Source: Maridesulfovibrio frigidus DSM 17176 (GTDB lineage Bacteria > Desulfobacterota > Desulfovibrionia > Desulfovibrionales > Desulfovibrionaceae). From it: 64,000 nt of DNA. A program made the position numbers and the translations under genes. Below, one piece after another: positions 1 to 7,673 of the stretch. The notes under the pieces were generated by a model that did not search any database, was not told where the DNA came from, and saw nothing but the letters and a program-made list of their open reading frames with translations. The stretch lies in NCBI RefSeq assembly GCF_000711735.1, contig NZ_JONL01000003.1, positions 1 through 64,000 on the forward strand, in the 5' to 3' direction. The first letter of the stretch is position 1. Every line of letters begins with the position of its first letter.

Positions 1-69
1 ATTCTTCTGAATACTTTCGATTACTCATGAGTATTTCTCCTGCATGAGCTGACTTTAACCTCTCGAGCC

Positions 70-954
70 GTGTCCGTCATCTATAGAGCACTTCAAGGTT
101 CGTACTCTTCCTTACATTTTGTTTACTCGCCCGATGAAAGGCAGAGTATTGGAGAGTGGGGGAGATATTCTATGGTTCGTGGTTATTTAGCTGATGATTT
201 ACCAATCGAAAAGTATGGTAGTTATTACTATGAAGTAAAATTAGAAACAGGGGAGACAGTATTTTTTCAAACAGATGTTGATGAAGATTTAGAATCAAAA
301 TTTGGTGCTGCGCATGTTATGTGGCATGATATATATTTAGAAAGAACGTCTGCCGTGGGCGAATATATTGTTGAAGGAAGTGACGTTACTCTTACAGGGT
401 ATGATCCTGTATATAATAGGTATGAAACAAATGTTGGTAAAAAAGTAGATGCTGTACATCTTGAAAATATAATTAGATTTGTATCTACATTGAAAAGTAA
501 TAAAGCTGAAGTTGCTGACTTCTTGGTTGATTATGAAATAACATATAAAGAGTTTGACGATAAATATTTTATAAAAAATCATAATGGGTATAAAACATCT
601 GTATCGATGTATATTGGAAGAATGAGCAAAAAAGTTTGGGGTAGATTTTACCTAACATATCATGATGATGACTGGATTTTTATTGATGCTTTTGGTGTTT
701 CTAATGATGGTCTTCAATACAGATCTCAGAAATTAGATTTTGAAAGAGATAATTCACAGACTATTTGGGAAACATATGATGGAGCTATGTCAAAAGAGTT
801 GCTTAAGTTGACTACTAATATCAGCAAATCAAAAAAATCGATTATCCGCTTTTACGGTAGCAAAGGGACCGTGGATTATGTTGTTCCTTTAAAGCAAAAG
901 AAAGAGCTTTCTAATATGTTGAAATTATATCAGTTGCTAAAATCTTCTGTGTAA
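70..954 (+). CDS. Hypothetical protein next to tRNA-Pro
   Basis: I do not recognise this 294-residue protein. It is soluble-looking, rich in Tyr, Asp and Lys, with no signal peptide or membrane segment, and its C-terminal third is Lys-rich. The GTG at 70 is the first usual start after an in-frame stop at 28-30, but it lacks a clear ribosome binding site; the ATG at 172 is an alternative, so the N-terminus is uncertain. The DNA is visibly more AT-rich than the housekeeping genes further on. The gene is followed after 56 bases by a second unknown gene on the same strand, and both lie downstream of the 3' end of tRNA-Pro, a usual position for recently acquired DNA. That it is real is supported mainly by length; no function is proposed. 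Confidence 0.6.
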   Translation: MSVIYRALQGSYSSLHFVYSPDERQSIGEWGRYSMVRGYLADDLPIEKYGSYYYEVKLETGETVFFQTDVDEDLESKFGAAHVMWHDIYLERTSAVGEYIVEGSDVTLTGYDPVYNRYETNVGKKVDAVHLENIIRFVSTLKSNKAEVADFLVDYEITYKEFDDKYFIKNHNGYKTSVSMYIGRMSKKVWGRFYLTYHDDDWIFIDAFGVSNDGLQYRSQKLDFERDNSQTIWETYDGAMSKELLKLTTNISKSKKSIIRFYGSKGTVDYVVPLKQKKELSNMLKLYQLLKSSV

Positions 955-1010
955 ACGTTGGAGATGTTGTCAGCCTCAAGATATTAAAATCAGTGGGGAA
1001 TGTGTGATAT

Positions 1011-1691
1011 ATGAATGGAACTAATGTTTGCATTAATATTTTTGTTGAACAACTTCCGCAAAAAATATTTTTTACACCGAACCTAGCTAGCCTGACTAAA
1101 GAGTTTCTTCTCCCATTAGCTGCTGTTGCTCTGGGGGCGTATCTAACAAGTTTAGCTTATGAGCGACAACAAAGTGATAAAAAGAAAGATCATGAAATGG
1201 GGAAATGTGTTGAATGTCTTGTCGCATTAAATGATCAAGTGAATAGTATTGTTGATTTGGTTGGCTATATGGATGATTATTTATTTGTAGATAATGAGAT
1301 TGAATGTGAAAAAATGGAATTATTTCAGACATTCTTTTTTTCTAGATCAAACATATACTTTTTGTTTTTGAGTGAATCGAATTTGTATTTAGATATTACA
1401 GATTCCTTCAACCTCTATGGTCAAGCTATTGCTCAGATAAATAAATATGAAGAATGGACTGGGAATAGGGGTAAACAATTGGGAATTCTTCTTACAATTG
1501 TAAAGGTTTTTGAAACTCTCCTAAATGATCACAGAAAGTCATTCAATAATCTCAAAAAGTTTATTCAGGAAAAGTATGATGTTGTTTTGGATCAATTAAG
1601 TTTAGATGAACCAAAAATTGAAGATAAGTTGGCTTTTGTAAAGAAAAAGAGAATTTTAATGTTGATGAAGAAGGATGGCGTAACTTTATAG
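1011..1691 (+). CDS. Hypothetical membrane-anchored protein
   Basis: This 226-residue protein has one predicted membrane segment near residues 28-48 (LLPLAAVALGAYLTSLAYE), followed by a Lys/Gln-rich turn and a long, mostly helical, cytoplasmic-type domain. I do not recognise the family. The ATG at 1011 follows a purine-rich stretch (ggggaa) that may serve as a ribosome binding site. It starts 56 bases after the preceding unknown gene and is likely co-transcribed with it, ending at the terminator at 1794-1825. Its AT-rich composition matches the upstream gene. The single N-terminal anchor plus a helical domain is seen in many small accessory effectors and sensors, but that is not enough for a functional call. 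Confidence 0.65.
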   Translation: MNGTNVCINIFVEQLPQKIFFTPNLASLTKEFLLPLAAVALGAYLTSLAYERQQSDKKKDHEMGKCVECLVALNDQVNSIVDLVGYMDDYLFVDNEIECEKMELFQTFFFSRSNIYFLFLSESNLYLDITDSFNLYGQAIAQINKYEEWTGNRGKQLGILLTIVKVFETLLNDHRKSFNNLKKFIQEKYDVVLDQLSLDEPKIEDKLAFVKKKRILMLMKKDGVTL

Positions 1692-1793
1692 CCTTGTTCT
1701 TTTTGGCAGTGTTCTCATTTCAGCAATTAACCACCGATCCCCAGAATCACACCCCACACTCACACACCCATCTCAAAAAAATCCCCAAAAGAA

Positions 1794-1825
1794 AAAGGGT
1801 TAACTAATTTCTTAGTTAACCCTTT
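1794..1825. terminator. Bidirectional intrinsic terminator
   Basis: A perfect 13-bp inverted repeat (AAAGGGTTAACTA, six-base loop, complementary arm) lies between the rightward unknown gene ending at 1691 and the leftward tRNA-Pro. A-rich and T-rich flanks on its two sides would let it work in both directions, most clearly for the tRNA transcript. Confidence 0.75.
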
Positions 1826-1835
1826 GTATTCTCAG

Positions 1836-1912
1836 TGGTCGGGGCGAAGAGATTCGAACTCCCGGCATCCTGCTCCCAAAGCAGGCGCGCTACCAAACTG
1901 CGCCACGCCCCG
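1836..1912 (-). tRNA. tRNA-Pro (UGG)
   Basis: The minus strand folds as a 77-base cloverleaf. The 7-bp acceptor stem is CGGGGCG/CGCCCCG, the anticodon stem is CCTGC/GCAGG with loop TTTGGGA (anticodon TGG, reading CCA Pro), and the T-loop is TTCGAAT. The discriminator base is A and the 3' CCA is encoded at 1838-1836. Its 3' end faces the two unknown AT-rich genes at 70-1691. Confidence 0.95.
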
Positions 1913-2071
1913 ACTGATGTAAATTGCTGCACTAGCGCTGTGCACAAGAGAGGGGATAGTTTAAACCCATATGCTTGGCAAGCTTTTTTTTATAAAAAGT
2001 AAGTTTATTTTGTTCTTTTTTAAGTGCTGCTAGTTATTTCAACGCTTTACGAAGTGGCTCTGATTTTTGTC

Positions 2072-3100
2072 TTAAGCTGGTTTTATTTCAAAAACTCCAT
2101 TTGCGTGAGTTCCACAGTACTTGCACATTCCATTTTCTACCCCTTTTTCTTCCATAGAAAAGCCAAAGCGGCTGATAATTTCCTTTTTACAGGTCGGACA
2201 AAAGGTCGCGGACGATTCATTATCGGAGACATTGCCGATATATACATAATTCAGTCCGGCATCCGTTCCTGCTTTCCGGGCAAGAGCTAAGGATTTCATG
2301 GGAGTAACAGCGAGGTCCTGCATCATATAGTCTGGGTGGAATCGTGAAATATGCCACGGAACTTCTTCCCCAAGTTCGTCAGCGATGAATTTGGCCATGT
2401 TTTTTATTTCAGATATATCATCATTTTTACCTGGAATGAGCAGGGTTGTTACTTCCAGCCACCAGCCTAGCCGTTTTATGTGCTTCAGAGTTTCGAGCAC
2501 TGGGTTTAGGCTGCCTTTGCATATGTCTTTGTAGAAATCATTATTAAAGCTCTTAAGGTCGATATTTGCTGCATCTATGAGGGGGCTTAGTTCCTCAAGG
2601 CATTCAGGGCTTTGGAAGCCATTTGATACTATGATGTTCTTCAATCCTCTTTCATGAGCTAATTTTGCAGTATCCTGCATTAGTTCAAAGAAAACGGTCG
2701 GTTCAGAATATGTGTATGAGATTGATCGGCAGTTGTGAGCGAGCGCCGCCTCGACAAGTGTTTCCGGCGTGGCTTTTTGGCCTGTGACGGCTCGCCCGGA
2801 TTTAGGATGCTGCGACAGCGATGCATTCTGGCAGAATTCACAGCCGAAATTGCACCCTTGCGTACCAAATGAGAAGGTCTCGCTCCCCGGCAGGAAGTGG
2901 TACATCGGCTTTTTTTCAACCGGGTCAATATTTATTGCCGCAACTAAATCGTATGTTTTGGTAAAAAGTGAACCATCAACATTTTGTCTTACTCCGCATG
3001 TTCCGTGATCATCAGGTCTGATTACGCAAAAATGATTACAAAGGCGGCATTGAACTTTATTGTTTTTAAGTTGTTTCCAAAGTCGTGCAGGATGCAGCAT
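2072..3100 (-). CDS. amrS: AmmeMemoRadiSam-system radical SAM enzyme (AmrS-like)
   Basis: The 342-residue protein has the radical SAM cluster motif C83-x3-C87-x2-C90 (CNFGCEFC), so it should bind a [4Fe-4S] cluster and cleave S-adenosylmethionine. An N-terminal Cys group (C18, C21, C25, C35) and a C-terminal pair of CxxC motifs (CPTC and CKYC) look like additional metal sites. Layout and length match the AmrS group, which resembles pyruvate formate-lyase activases and often neighbours Memo and AMMECR1 proteins; those partners are not seen here. The substrate is unknown. It starts 12 bases after the small secreted protein gene at 3113-3379 and is probably co-transcribed with it. Confidence 0.85.
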   Translation of the reverse strand: MLHPARLWKQLKNNKVQCRLCNHFCVIRPDDHGTCGVRQNVDGSLFTKTYDLVAAINIDPVEKKPMYHFLPGSETFSFGTQGCNFGCEFCQNASLSQHPKSGRAVTGQKATPETLVEAALAHNCRSISYTYSEPTVFFELMQDTAKLAHERGLKNIIVSNGFQSPECLEELSPLIDAANIDLKSFNNDFYKDICKGSLNPVLETLKHIKRLGWWLEVTTLLIPGKNDDISEIKNMAKFIADELGEEVPWHISRFHPDYMMQDLAVTPMKSLALARKAGTDAGLNYVYIGNVSDNESSATFCPTCKKEIISRFGFSMEEKGVENGMCKYCGTHANGVFEIKPA

Positions 3101-3112
3101 TTTTTGTTGTCC

Positions 3113-3379
3113 TTATGGTTCTATTTTGGGAACTATGAGAATAGGACCTATATTCGGGTCTATTTCCTCATCATTTTTTTCTTTCGGCTTGGTGCTCATA
3201 ATATTTGATTTGTTGTCGGACTTTATGGAAATGTCGTTGCTCTTTCCGCTGGTGCCGAGAGTAATATTTTCGCGGTCTTTAGCCGTGTCTTTATTAATAA
3301 ACTTTGTGCCGGCAGAAGCTGTTCCTGTAAAAGTCAGCCCCAAAATAATAAATAAGAATAATAAACTTTTCTTGTACAT
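3113..3379 (-). CDS. Small secreted protein, unknown
   Basis: An 88-residue protein with a typical signal peptide (MYKKSLLFLFIILGLTF, cleavage probably after TASA near residue 23). The mature part is short, Lys/Asp/Ser-rich and probably disordered, ending in a Pro/Ile-rich tail (NIGPILIVPKIEP). A purine-rich ribosome binding site (gagaaat) precedes the ATG. It lies directly upstream of the radical SAM gene with a 12-base gap, so it is likely the first gene of that unit. I do not recognise a family. The low-complexity mature part could be a substrate or partner of the radical SAM enzyme, but that is only suggested by position. Confidence 0.6.
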   Translation of the reverse strand: MYKKSLLFLFIILGLTFTGTASAGTKFINKDTAKDRENITLGTSGKSNDISIKSDNKSNIMSTKPKEKNDEEIDPNIGPILIVPKIEP

Positions 3380-3681
3380 GATATTTCTCCGTGTAATAGT
3401 GTACCAGACTGTTTGGAAAATGACACTTGCTTATTTCGCTTAGGACATAAAGCTTTGTTTGAGTGTAAGTGTTCGTATTTGATAGTTTTAAGTTGTTTAA
3501 TGTCGCGGTCTTATTACGGCTGTTGCACATGTTAAAAGTTGAATGATCAGCGTTTTTATATGTTGCAAGCTGTGGGCCTTAACGGTGAATATTTCGGCAT
3601 AAAGAGGACCGATGTCCCTTGAACTCTTGCCGATTTAAGCATATACAATCCCTTCTAAAGAGATTGTTAGGAGATAAATAT
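3380..3681. other. Divergent intergenic region upstream of purM
   Basis: About 300 bases separate the leftward secreted-protein/radical SAM unit from purM. The purM reading frame is open from 3619 (a 21-residue extension), but a good ribosome binding site only precedes 3682. I see no convincing riboswitch fold and no clear operator. Confidence 0.4.
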
Positions 3682-4728
3682 ATGGCAAGTCGTTCTGATG
3701 CTTATAAGGCCGCCGGTGTTGATATCGACGCGGCAAATGATTTTATAGGTCGCATTAAAGGTATGGTGGGTTCCACTTTTACTAAAGGTGTGGTCACGGA
3801 CATTGGTGGTTTTGGGGGGCTTTTTAAGCTTGACCTGACCCAGATGGATGAACCTGTTCTCGTGGCTGGTGCCGACGGGGTGGGTACAAAATTAAAACTC
3901 GCTTTCGCTATAGGCAAGCATGATACCATTGGTATTGATCTTGTGGCTATGAGCGTTAACGATATACTTGTTCAAGGTGCTAAGCCCTTATTTTTCCTAG
4001 ATTATTTTGCAACTGGAAAACTTGAAACCGGCGTGGCTGAAGAAGTGCTCTCCGGAATAGTTGAAGGGTGTAAGATTTCGGGATGTGCTCTTCTGGGCGG
4101 AGAAACAGCAGAAATGCCTGGTTTTTACGCTGATGGAGAATACGACCTGTCCGGCTTCTGTGTCGGCATGGTAGACAATACTAAGATTGTTGATGGTTCC
4201 TCTATCACAATCGGTGATTCCATTATTGGACTGGCGTCTTCGGGTATCCATTCAAACGGGTATTCTTTAGTTCGCAAGTTGTATGATGAATCTGGTCTGA
4301 CTGCTGATGACCTCCTTCCCGGAACAGATACCAAGATCGGCGAAGCTCTTATGACGCCGACTAAAATTTATGCTGATGTTGTACGCAGTCTTTCTCGCGA
4401 TATTGAAATCAAAGGAATGATTCACGTAACTGGCGGCGGTTTTTACGATAACCTGCCAAGAGTTCTACCTAATCAGGTAACAGCTGAGATTAATTTTGGA
4501 TCATGGGATGTTCTCCCTGTCTTTAACTGGATGAAAGAGCAGGGTAACCTGAGCTGGCCTGAAATGTTGCAGATTTTTAACTGCGGCGTTGGCTACATCA
4601 TGATTGTTAAAAAAGACAGAGAAGAAGATGTGCTCAATAGATTGAGGGGCATGAATATTAATTCATGGAAGATTGGCGAAACTATTGCTCGTGACGGTGA
4701 TTCTGAGCAGGTGAACGTTAACTTTTAG
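3682..4728 (+). CDS. purM: Phosphoribosylformylglycinamidine cyclo-ligase
   Basis: PurM (AIR synthetase) closes the imidazole ring of 5-aminoimidazole ribotide from FGAM with ATP in the fifth step of purine synthesis. The 348-residue protein shows family hallmarks: DIGGFGGLFKLD, the nucleotide-binding GADGVGTKLKLA, DLVAMSVNDILVQGAKPLFF, LGGETAEMPGFY and the C-terminal HVTGGGFYDNLPRVLP. The frame is open from 3619, but the ATG at 3682 has an AGGAG ribosome binding site eight bases upstream and gives the usual N-terminus, so I chose it. The gene stands alone and ends at a strong terminator shared with the convergent lipoprotein gene. Confidence 0.96.
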   Translation: MASRSDAYKAAGVDIDAANDFIGRIKGMVGSTFTKGVVTDIGGFGGLFKLDLTQMDEPVLVAGADGVGTKLKLAFAIGKHDTIGIDLVAMSVNDILVQGAKPLFFLDYFATGKLETGVAEEVLSGIVEGCKISGCALLGGETAEMPGFYADGEYDLSGFCVGMVDNTKIVDGSSITIGDSIIGLASSGIHSNGYSLVRKLYDESGLTADDLLPGTDTKIGEALMTPTKIYADVVRSLSRDIEIKGMIHVTGGGFYDNLPRVLPNQVTAEINFGSWDVLPVFNWMKEQGNLSWPEMLQIFNCGVGYIMIVKKDREEDVLNRLRGMNINSWKIGETIARDGDSEQVNVNF

Positions 4729-4760
4729 TCTGATTCAGCCCACATTCATTTAATTCCAAT

Positions 4761-4796
4761 AAGAAAGCCCTGAAATATTTATTTCAGGGCTTTCTT
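4761..4796. terminator. Bidirectional terminator between purM and lipoprotein gene
   Basis: A perfect 16-bp inverted repeat (4761-4776 and 4781-4796, loop ATTT) with A-rich left and T-rich right arms sits between the convergent genes purM and 4815-5417, so it should stop transcripts from both sides. Confidence 0.9.
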
Positions 4797-4814
4797 TGTT
4801 TAATTTATCCAATG

Positions 4815-5417
4815 TTATTTCTGCTTCCAGTTTCCGGATGCATCTTGAATCCACCATCCAGCGGGAGCTTTCTTCTGCCAGACATCTGTGAAAATATTGG
4901 TTACTTTTTGAATTTCACTGCCGGGTATGTTCATTGATGTTGCGACTTCAGCGTATAGTTCTTTTCTAGTCTTGTTGTCTTGTGCGATCAGTCTGCGAAT
5001 TTTTGCCTTATCGGAAAGATTCAGTCCATCTTTGTTTTTTACTTTGAGTAATCCTTTATTGTCGATGCCGATATTCCCTGCGTTATAATAGGGAATGAGC
5101 TTTTGATGAGTGGCAGATATGCTTTGCTTAAGTCCCCTGATTGCCGAGTTTGATTTTTTTAGACCTTCTATGTCGGAAGTCGTTACGCTTTGTGCATGAG
5201 CATTAGATGGCGTGAGCATTGCTAAAAATGAAGGCAAGGATGAACTGTCCCCATTTGTTTGTGCGGGGTCTTGCGTACTGGTTCCATACACATCGTCAAC
5301 AATATCTTCTGCGGCTTTTTCCACCTGCGCGGCTGGGAAGTAGATATTGACCGTGACACATGCAGCAAACGCAAATAACGTCATTAAGGTTAAAACCTGT
5401 GCGGTTTTTTTTAACAT
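4815..5417 (-). CDS. DUF1318 (YdbL-type) outer-membrane lipoprotein
   Basis: A 200-residue lipoprotein: signal peptide with lipobox FAAC near residues 17-20, then VTVNIYFPAAQVEKAAEDIV, an Asp/Ser-rich linker, and a C-terminal DUF1318 domain (about residues 85-200) ending in GWWIQDASGNWKQK. In E. coli, YdbL (DUF1318) is encoded with the small lipoprotein YnbE and the AsmA-like YdbH, which bridge the inner and outer membranes for phospholipid transport. Here the lipidated N-terminus with its TVNIYF strand recalls YnbE while the C-terminus recalls YdbL, and the gene lies 28 bases after an AsmA/YdbH-like gene. A good ribosome binding site (caggag) precedes the ATG. It closes the leftward unit at the terminator 4761-4796. 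Confidence 0.82.
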   Translation of the reverse strand: MLKKTAQVLTLMTLFAFAACVTVNIYFPAAQVEKAAEDIVDDVYGTSTQDPAQTNGDSSSLPSFLAMLTPSNAHAQSVTTSDIEGLKKSNSAIRGLKQSISATHQKLIPYYNAGNIGIDNKGLLKVKNKDGLNLSDKAKIRRLIAQDNKTRKELYAEVATSMNIPGSEIQKVTNIFTDVWQKKAPAGWWIQDASGNWKQK

Positions 5418-5445
5418 GAAAATCTCCTGTAAAATTATTTTAGGG

Positions 5446-7551
5446 CTACTCTGAAATTCTTTTCAGCCTCTTAAGCATGTCTGAGAAGCTAATAAGATTT
5501 TCAGGGTTGCTGTTGATGACATTTATGCCGAACAATGGTGGCTTCTTAATAATATACTCGATTCCATCCTCTCTGATCAAGCCTCTAATTTTAAATAAGT
5601 CATTGTTTAAGGTACACTCTAGACCAAGTCCTGCATAACTGAATTGCCGGAAAATCTGTGAGAAAAGGCCAACCCCGGCCCCCGTTAAGCCTGATCCTGT
5701 CCCGATTACGGACAATGTGTTAACAGCTTTCAAGCTTATTTCCTGATCAGAATCAGCGTCAGGTATGGAAACGGCGATAAGTTTAAATTCCGCTGGTTGT
5801 CCATATGCAACAACTAAATCTGTAAGATCAAGATTCATCCTTCCTGTAATTCGTCCGATATCTAATGCCTTGCTTAATGGAATAAGTTTCAAACTTTTAA
5901 CTTTGAAATCCGCTCCGTATTGTCTGGATGGCGAAAATGGGTTTTCCGCGAAAATTTCAGAAACTTCCATATCACCACCGTAAACCTCACCTGAAAAGGA
6001 GCCTTCGGTGGATAAAGTATTTGCAAGAAGCCAGAATTGGAGATCACCGTTGAGTAAACCATCTATAGGAAGAGAGGGGGGCGATAAAGGTAAAAGGTTA
6101 ACAGCGCTTACATTTAGCTTGCCGTTCAAAGCAAAGTCCTTTGAAAACGGTTTTTCTAGCCTAACTTTTAAAAGTTTTAGCTGTCCCCCGCTTAGTTTAA
6201 TAGATGGTATTTTCCCAAAAATTACTTCATTTGACGATACAGATAAAGGAATGTTGAAATCTTTTAAAACCAGCGGCCCTGCACTGAATTCTCCAAGACG
6301 GATTGTTCCCTGATCAGTTTTTTTGAGTTTATCACTTGTCTGAGGCAGAAAATCATCACCAAGTACAACCGCAAAAGGGAGTTTGGACGATATCTTGTTG
6401 GTGTTTATGGAGGAAGAATGAAAGCTGCCTTTCGCGAGGGCAAGGACTCCGTTAATGAGAGTCTCAGAAGGTGATCCGTTGAACTTGCAAGACAGTGCTA
6501 TGGTTCCGTTCGCCGAAAGATCAGATAGTGAAAAAGGGTCGGCCACAAAAGCTTTAAAAGGATCGTTTAAAGACGGGATATTTATATCCATATTACCTGA
6601 GTAGCGTATTTCTTTTTTAGCAGTATTAATTTTCGTATCGATTCTGGTAGTGCCCATCTCTTGCCAGGTAACATCAATTTTTGATGAAATGACTTTCTTA
6701 TTCTTAGACTGAGTAGCGAGGATGGAAGCCTTTAGCGGCTTATTCTTGAGGTTTAGATAGAGAGTATTAAAGAGGGCTTCACCTGAATTAATATTTAATA
6801 CTGTGCGTATTTTTGATTCATTAAGTGGCAAGAAGGATTTTAGTGATCCGGAAAAGCTGTCTACAAGGTATAATCCGTCAGGTGAACTTGCGGAAAAATC
6901 ATCGAAATTAAGCGATAAAGTTGACTCTGGCGCAGAATTTAACTTGTTCAGGTTTAGTGCCAGATTTAATTTGCCCTCTTTTTCCCATTCTAAGGCGGCT
7001 TCTCCTAGAAGATTTTCCGCAATATTTTGTAATAGAGGAAGTGGATCGAAAATATTTAGGGAAAGAGTTCCGTCAAACTTAGGAGAATAATTCAAGGCTG
7101 CATTGATTATGGGAAGATTTCCGGCTTTTATTTTTAAATTGCTAAATTGGGCCGTTTTAGAATCTGTGAAATATTTACCGCTACCGGTTATAGTTATGTC
7201 GGGATTGTGCAGTTTAAGTTCTGAGATATTTAGATTCAGGCTTGCGATATGAATTGATAGTTTACGAAAAGCAACGAACCCTTTTTCTAAGCTCAGTTCA
7301 GTGCTAATGTTAATTGGGCCGCTTTTCAGAGGGGATAGTTCGGGGTTAAAATTGCCCTCAAACTTAAAGTTGGCTTGTTGAATATGCTCAAGGTAGCCCT
7401 TTAATATCCCGGATAAACCCGCTTTTGGTAGGTCTACCTTAAACTGGTAATTAACACCGAAACTGCTTGTCTCATTCGAGATAGCTGTATGCGGCATAAT
7501 CAGCACCAGCAGGATTGTGCTGATAAGCATATTGAAGCGGAGCTTATTCAT
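5446..7551 (-). CDS. AsmA/YdbH-like envelope protein
   Basis: The 701-residue protein starts with a signal peptide or N-terminal anchor (MLISTILLVLIMPHTAIS) and continues as alternating short beta-strands (repeated 'LSLNF', 'KLSGGQLKLLKV', 'GKLNVSAVNLLPL'), the pattern of AsmA/TamB/YdbH proteins that form long grooves carrying lipids across the periplasm. The last 100 residues (GTGSGLTGAGVGLFSQIF onward) match my recollection of the C-terminal region of YdbH (PF11739). The adjacent DUF1318 lipoprotein supports this, since ydbH-ynbE-ydbL is an operon in E. coli. Probable role: phospholipid transport to the outer membrane. The start was kept although its ribosome binding site is weak. Confidence 0.78.
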   Translation of the reverse strand: MNKLRFNMLISTILLVLIMPHTAISNETSSFGVNYQFKVDLPKAGLSGILKGYLEHIQQANFKFEGNFNPELSPLKSGPINISTELSLEKGFVAFRKLSIHIASLNLNISELKLHNPDITITGSGKYFTDSKTAQFSNLKIKAGNLPIINAALNYSPKFDGTLSLNIFDPLPLLQNIAENLLGEAALEWEKEGKLNLALNLNKLNSAPESTLSLNFDDFSASSPDGLYLVDSFSGSLKSFLPLNESKIRTVLNINSGEALFNTLYLNLKNKPLKASILATQSKNKKVISSKIDVTWQEMGTTRIDTKINTAKKEIRYSGNMDINIPSLNDPFKAFVADPFSLSDLSANGTIALSCKFNGSPSETLINGVLALAKGSFHSSSINTNKISSKLPFAVVLGDDFLPQTSDKLKKTDQGTIRLGEFSAGPLVLKDFNIPLSVSSNEVIFGKIPSIKLSGGQLKLLKVRLEKPFSKDFALNGKLNVSAVNLLPLSPPSLPIDGLLNGDLQFWLLANTLSTEGSFSGEVYGGDMEVSEIFAENPFSPSRQYGADFKVKSLKLIPLSKALDIGRITGRMNLDLTDLVVAYGQPAEFKLIAVSIPDADSDQEISLKAVNTLSVIGTGSGLTGAGVGLFSQIFRQFSYAGLGLECTLNNDLFKIRGLIREDGIEYIIKKPPLFGINVINSNPENLISFSDMLKRLKRISE

Positions 7552-7592
7552 AAATTAATATATACACCTACGGCTGGCGTCTGAAAACAAAA

Positions 7593-7625
7593 AACCGCCA
7601 GAATATTTATGTAATTCTGACGGTT
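7593..7625 (-). terminator. Intrinsic terminator of radical SAM/kinase unit
   Basis: A 12-bp stem (7593-7604 with 7614-7625, one G-U pair on the minus strand) is followed on the minus strand by a T-rich run. It lies 48 bases past the stop of the radical SAM gene at 7674-8936. Confidence 0.8.
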
Positions 7626-7673
7626 GTTTTATGCTTAGTCTTGTTAGTTAGAATACCACTTCAGGGGTGTTTG

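Noticed and set aside
1973-1991. Possible terminator GCTTGGCAAGC with a T run
   Set aside because: The stem is only four pairs, and it faces rightward where no gene ends; the signal is too weak.
2024-2290. A small frame opposite the AmrS gene
   Set aside because: It lies antisense to conserved coding sequence of the radical SAM gene.
3380-3681. Purine riboswitch before purM
   Set aside because: No conserved three-way-junction pattern could be seen, and there is no terminator before the start codon.
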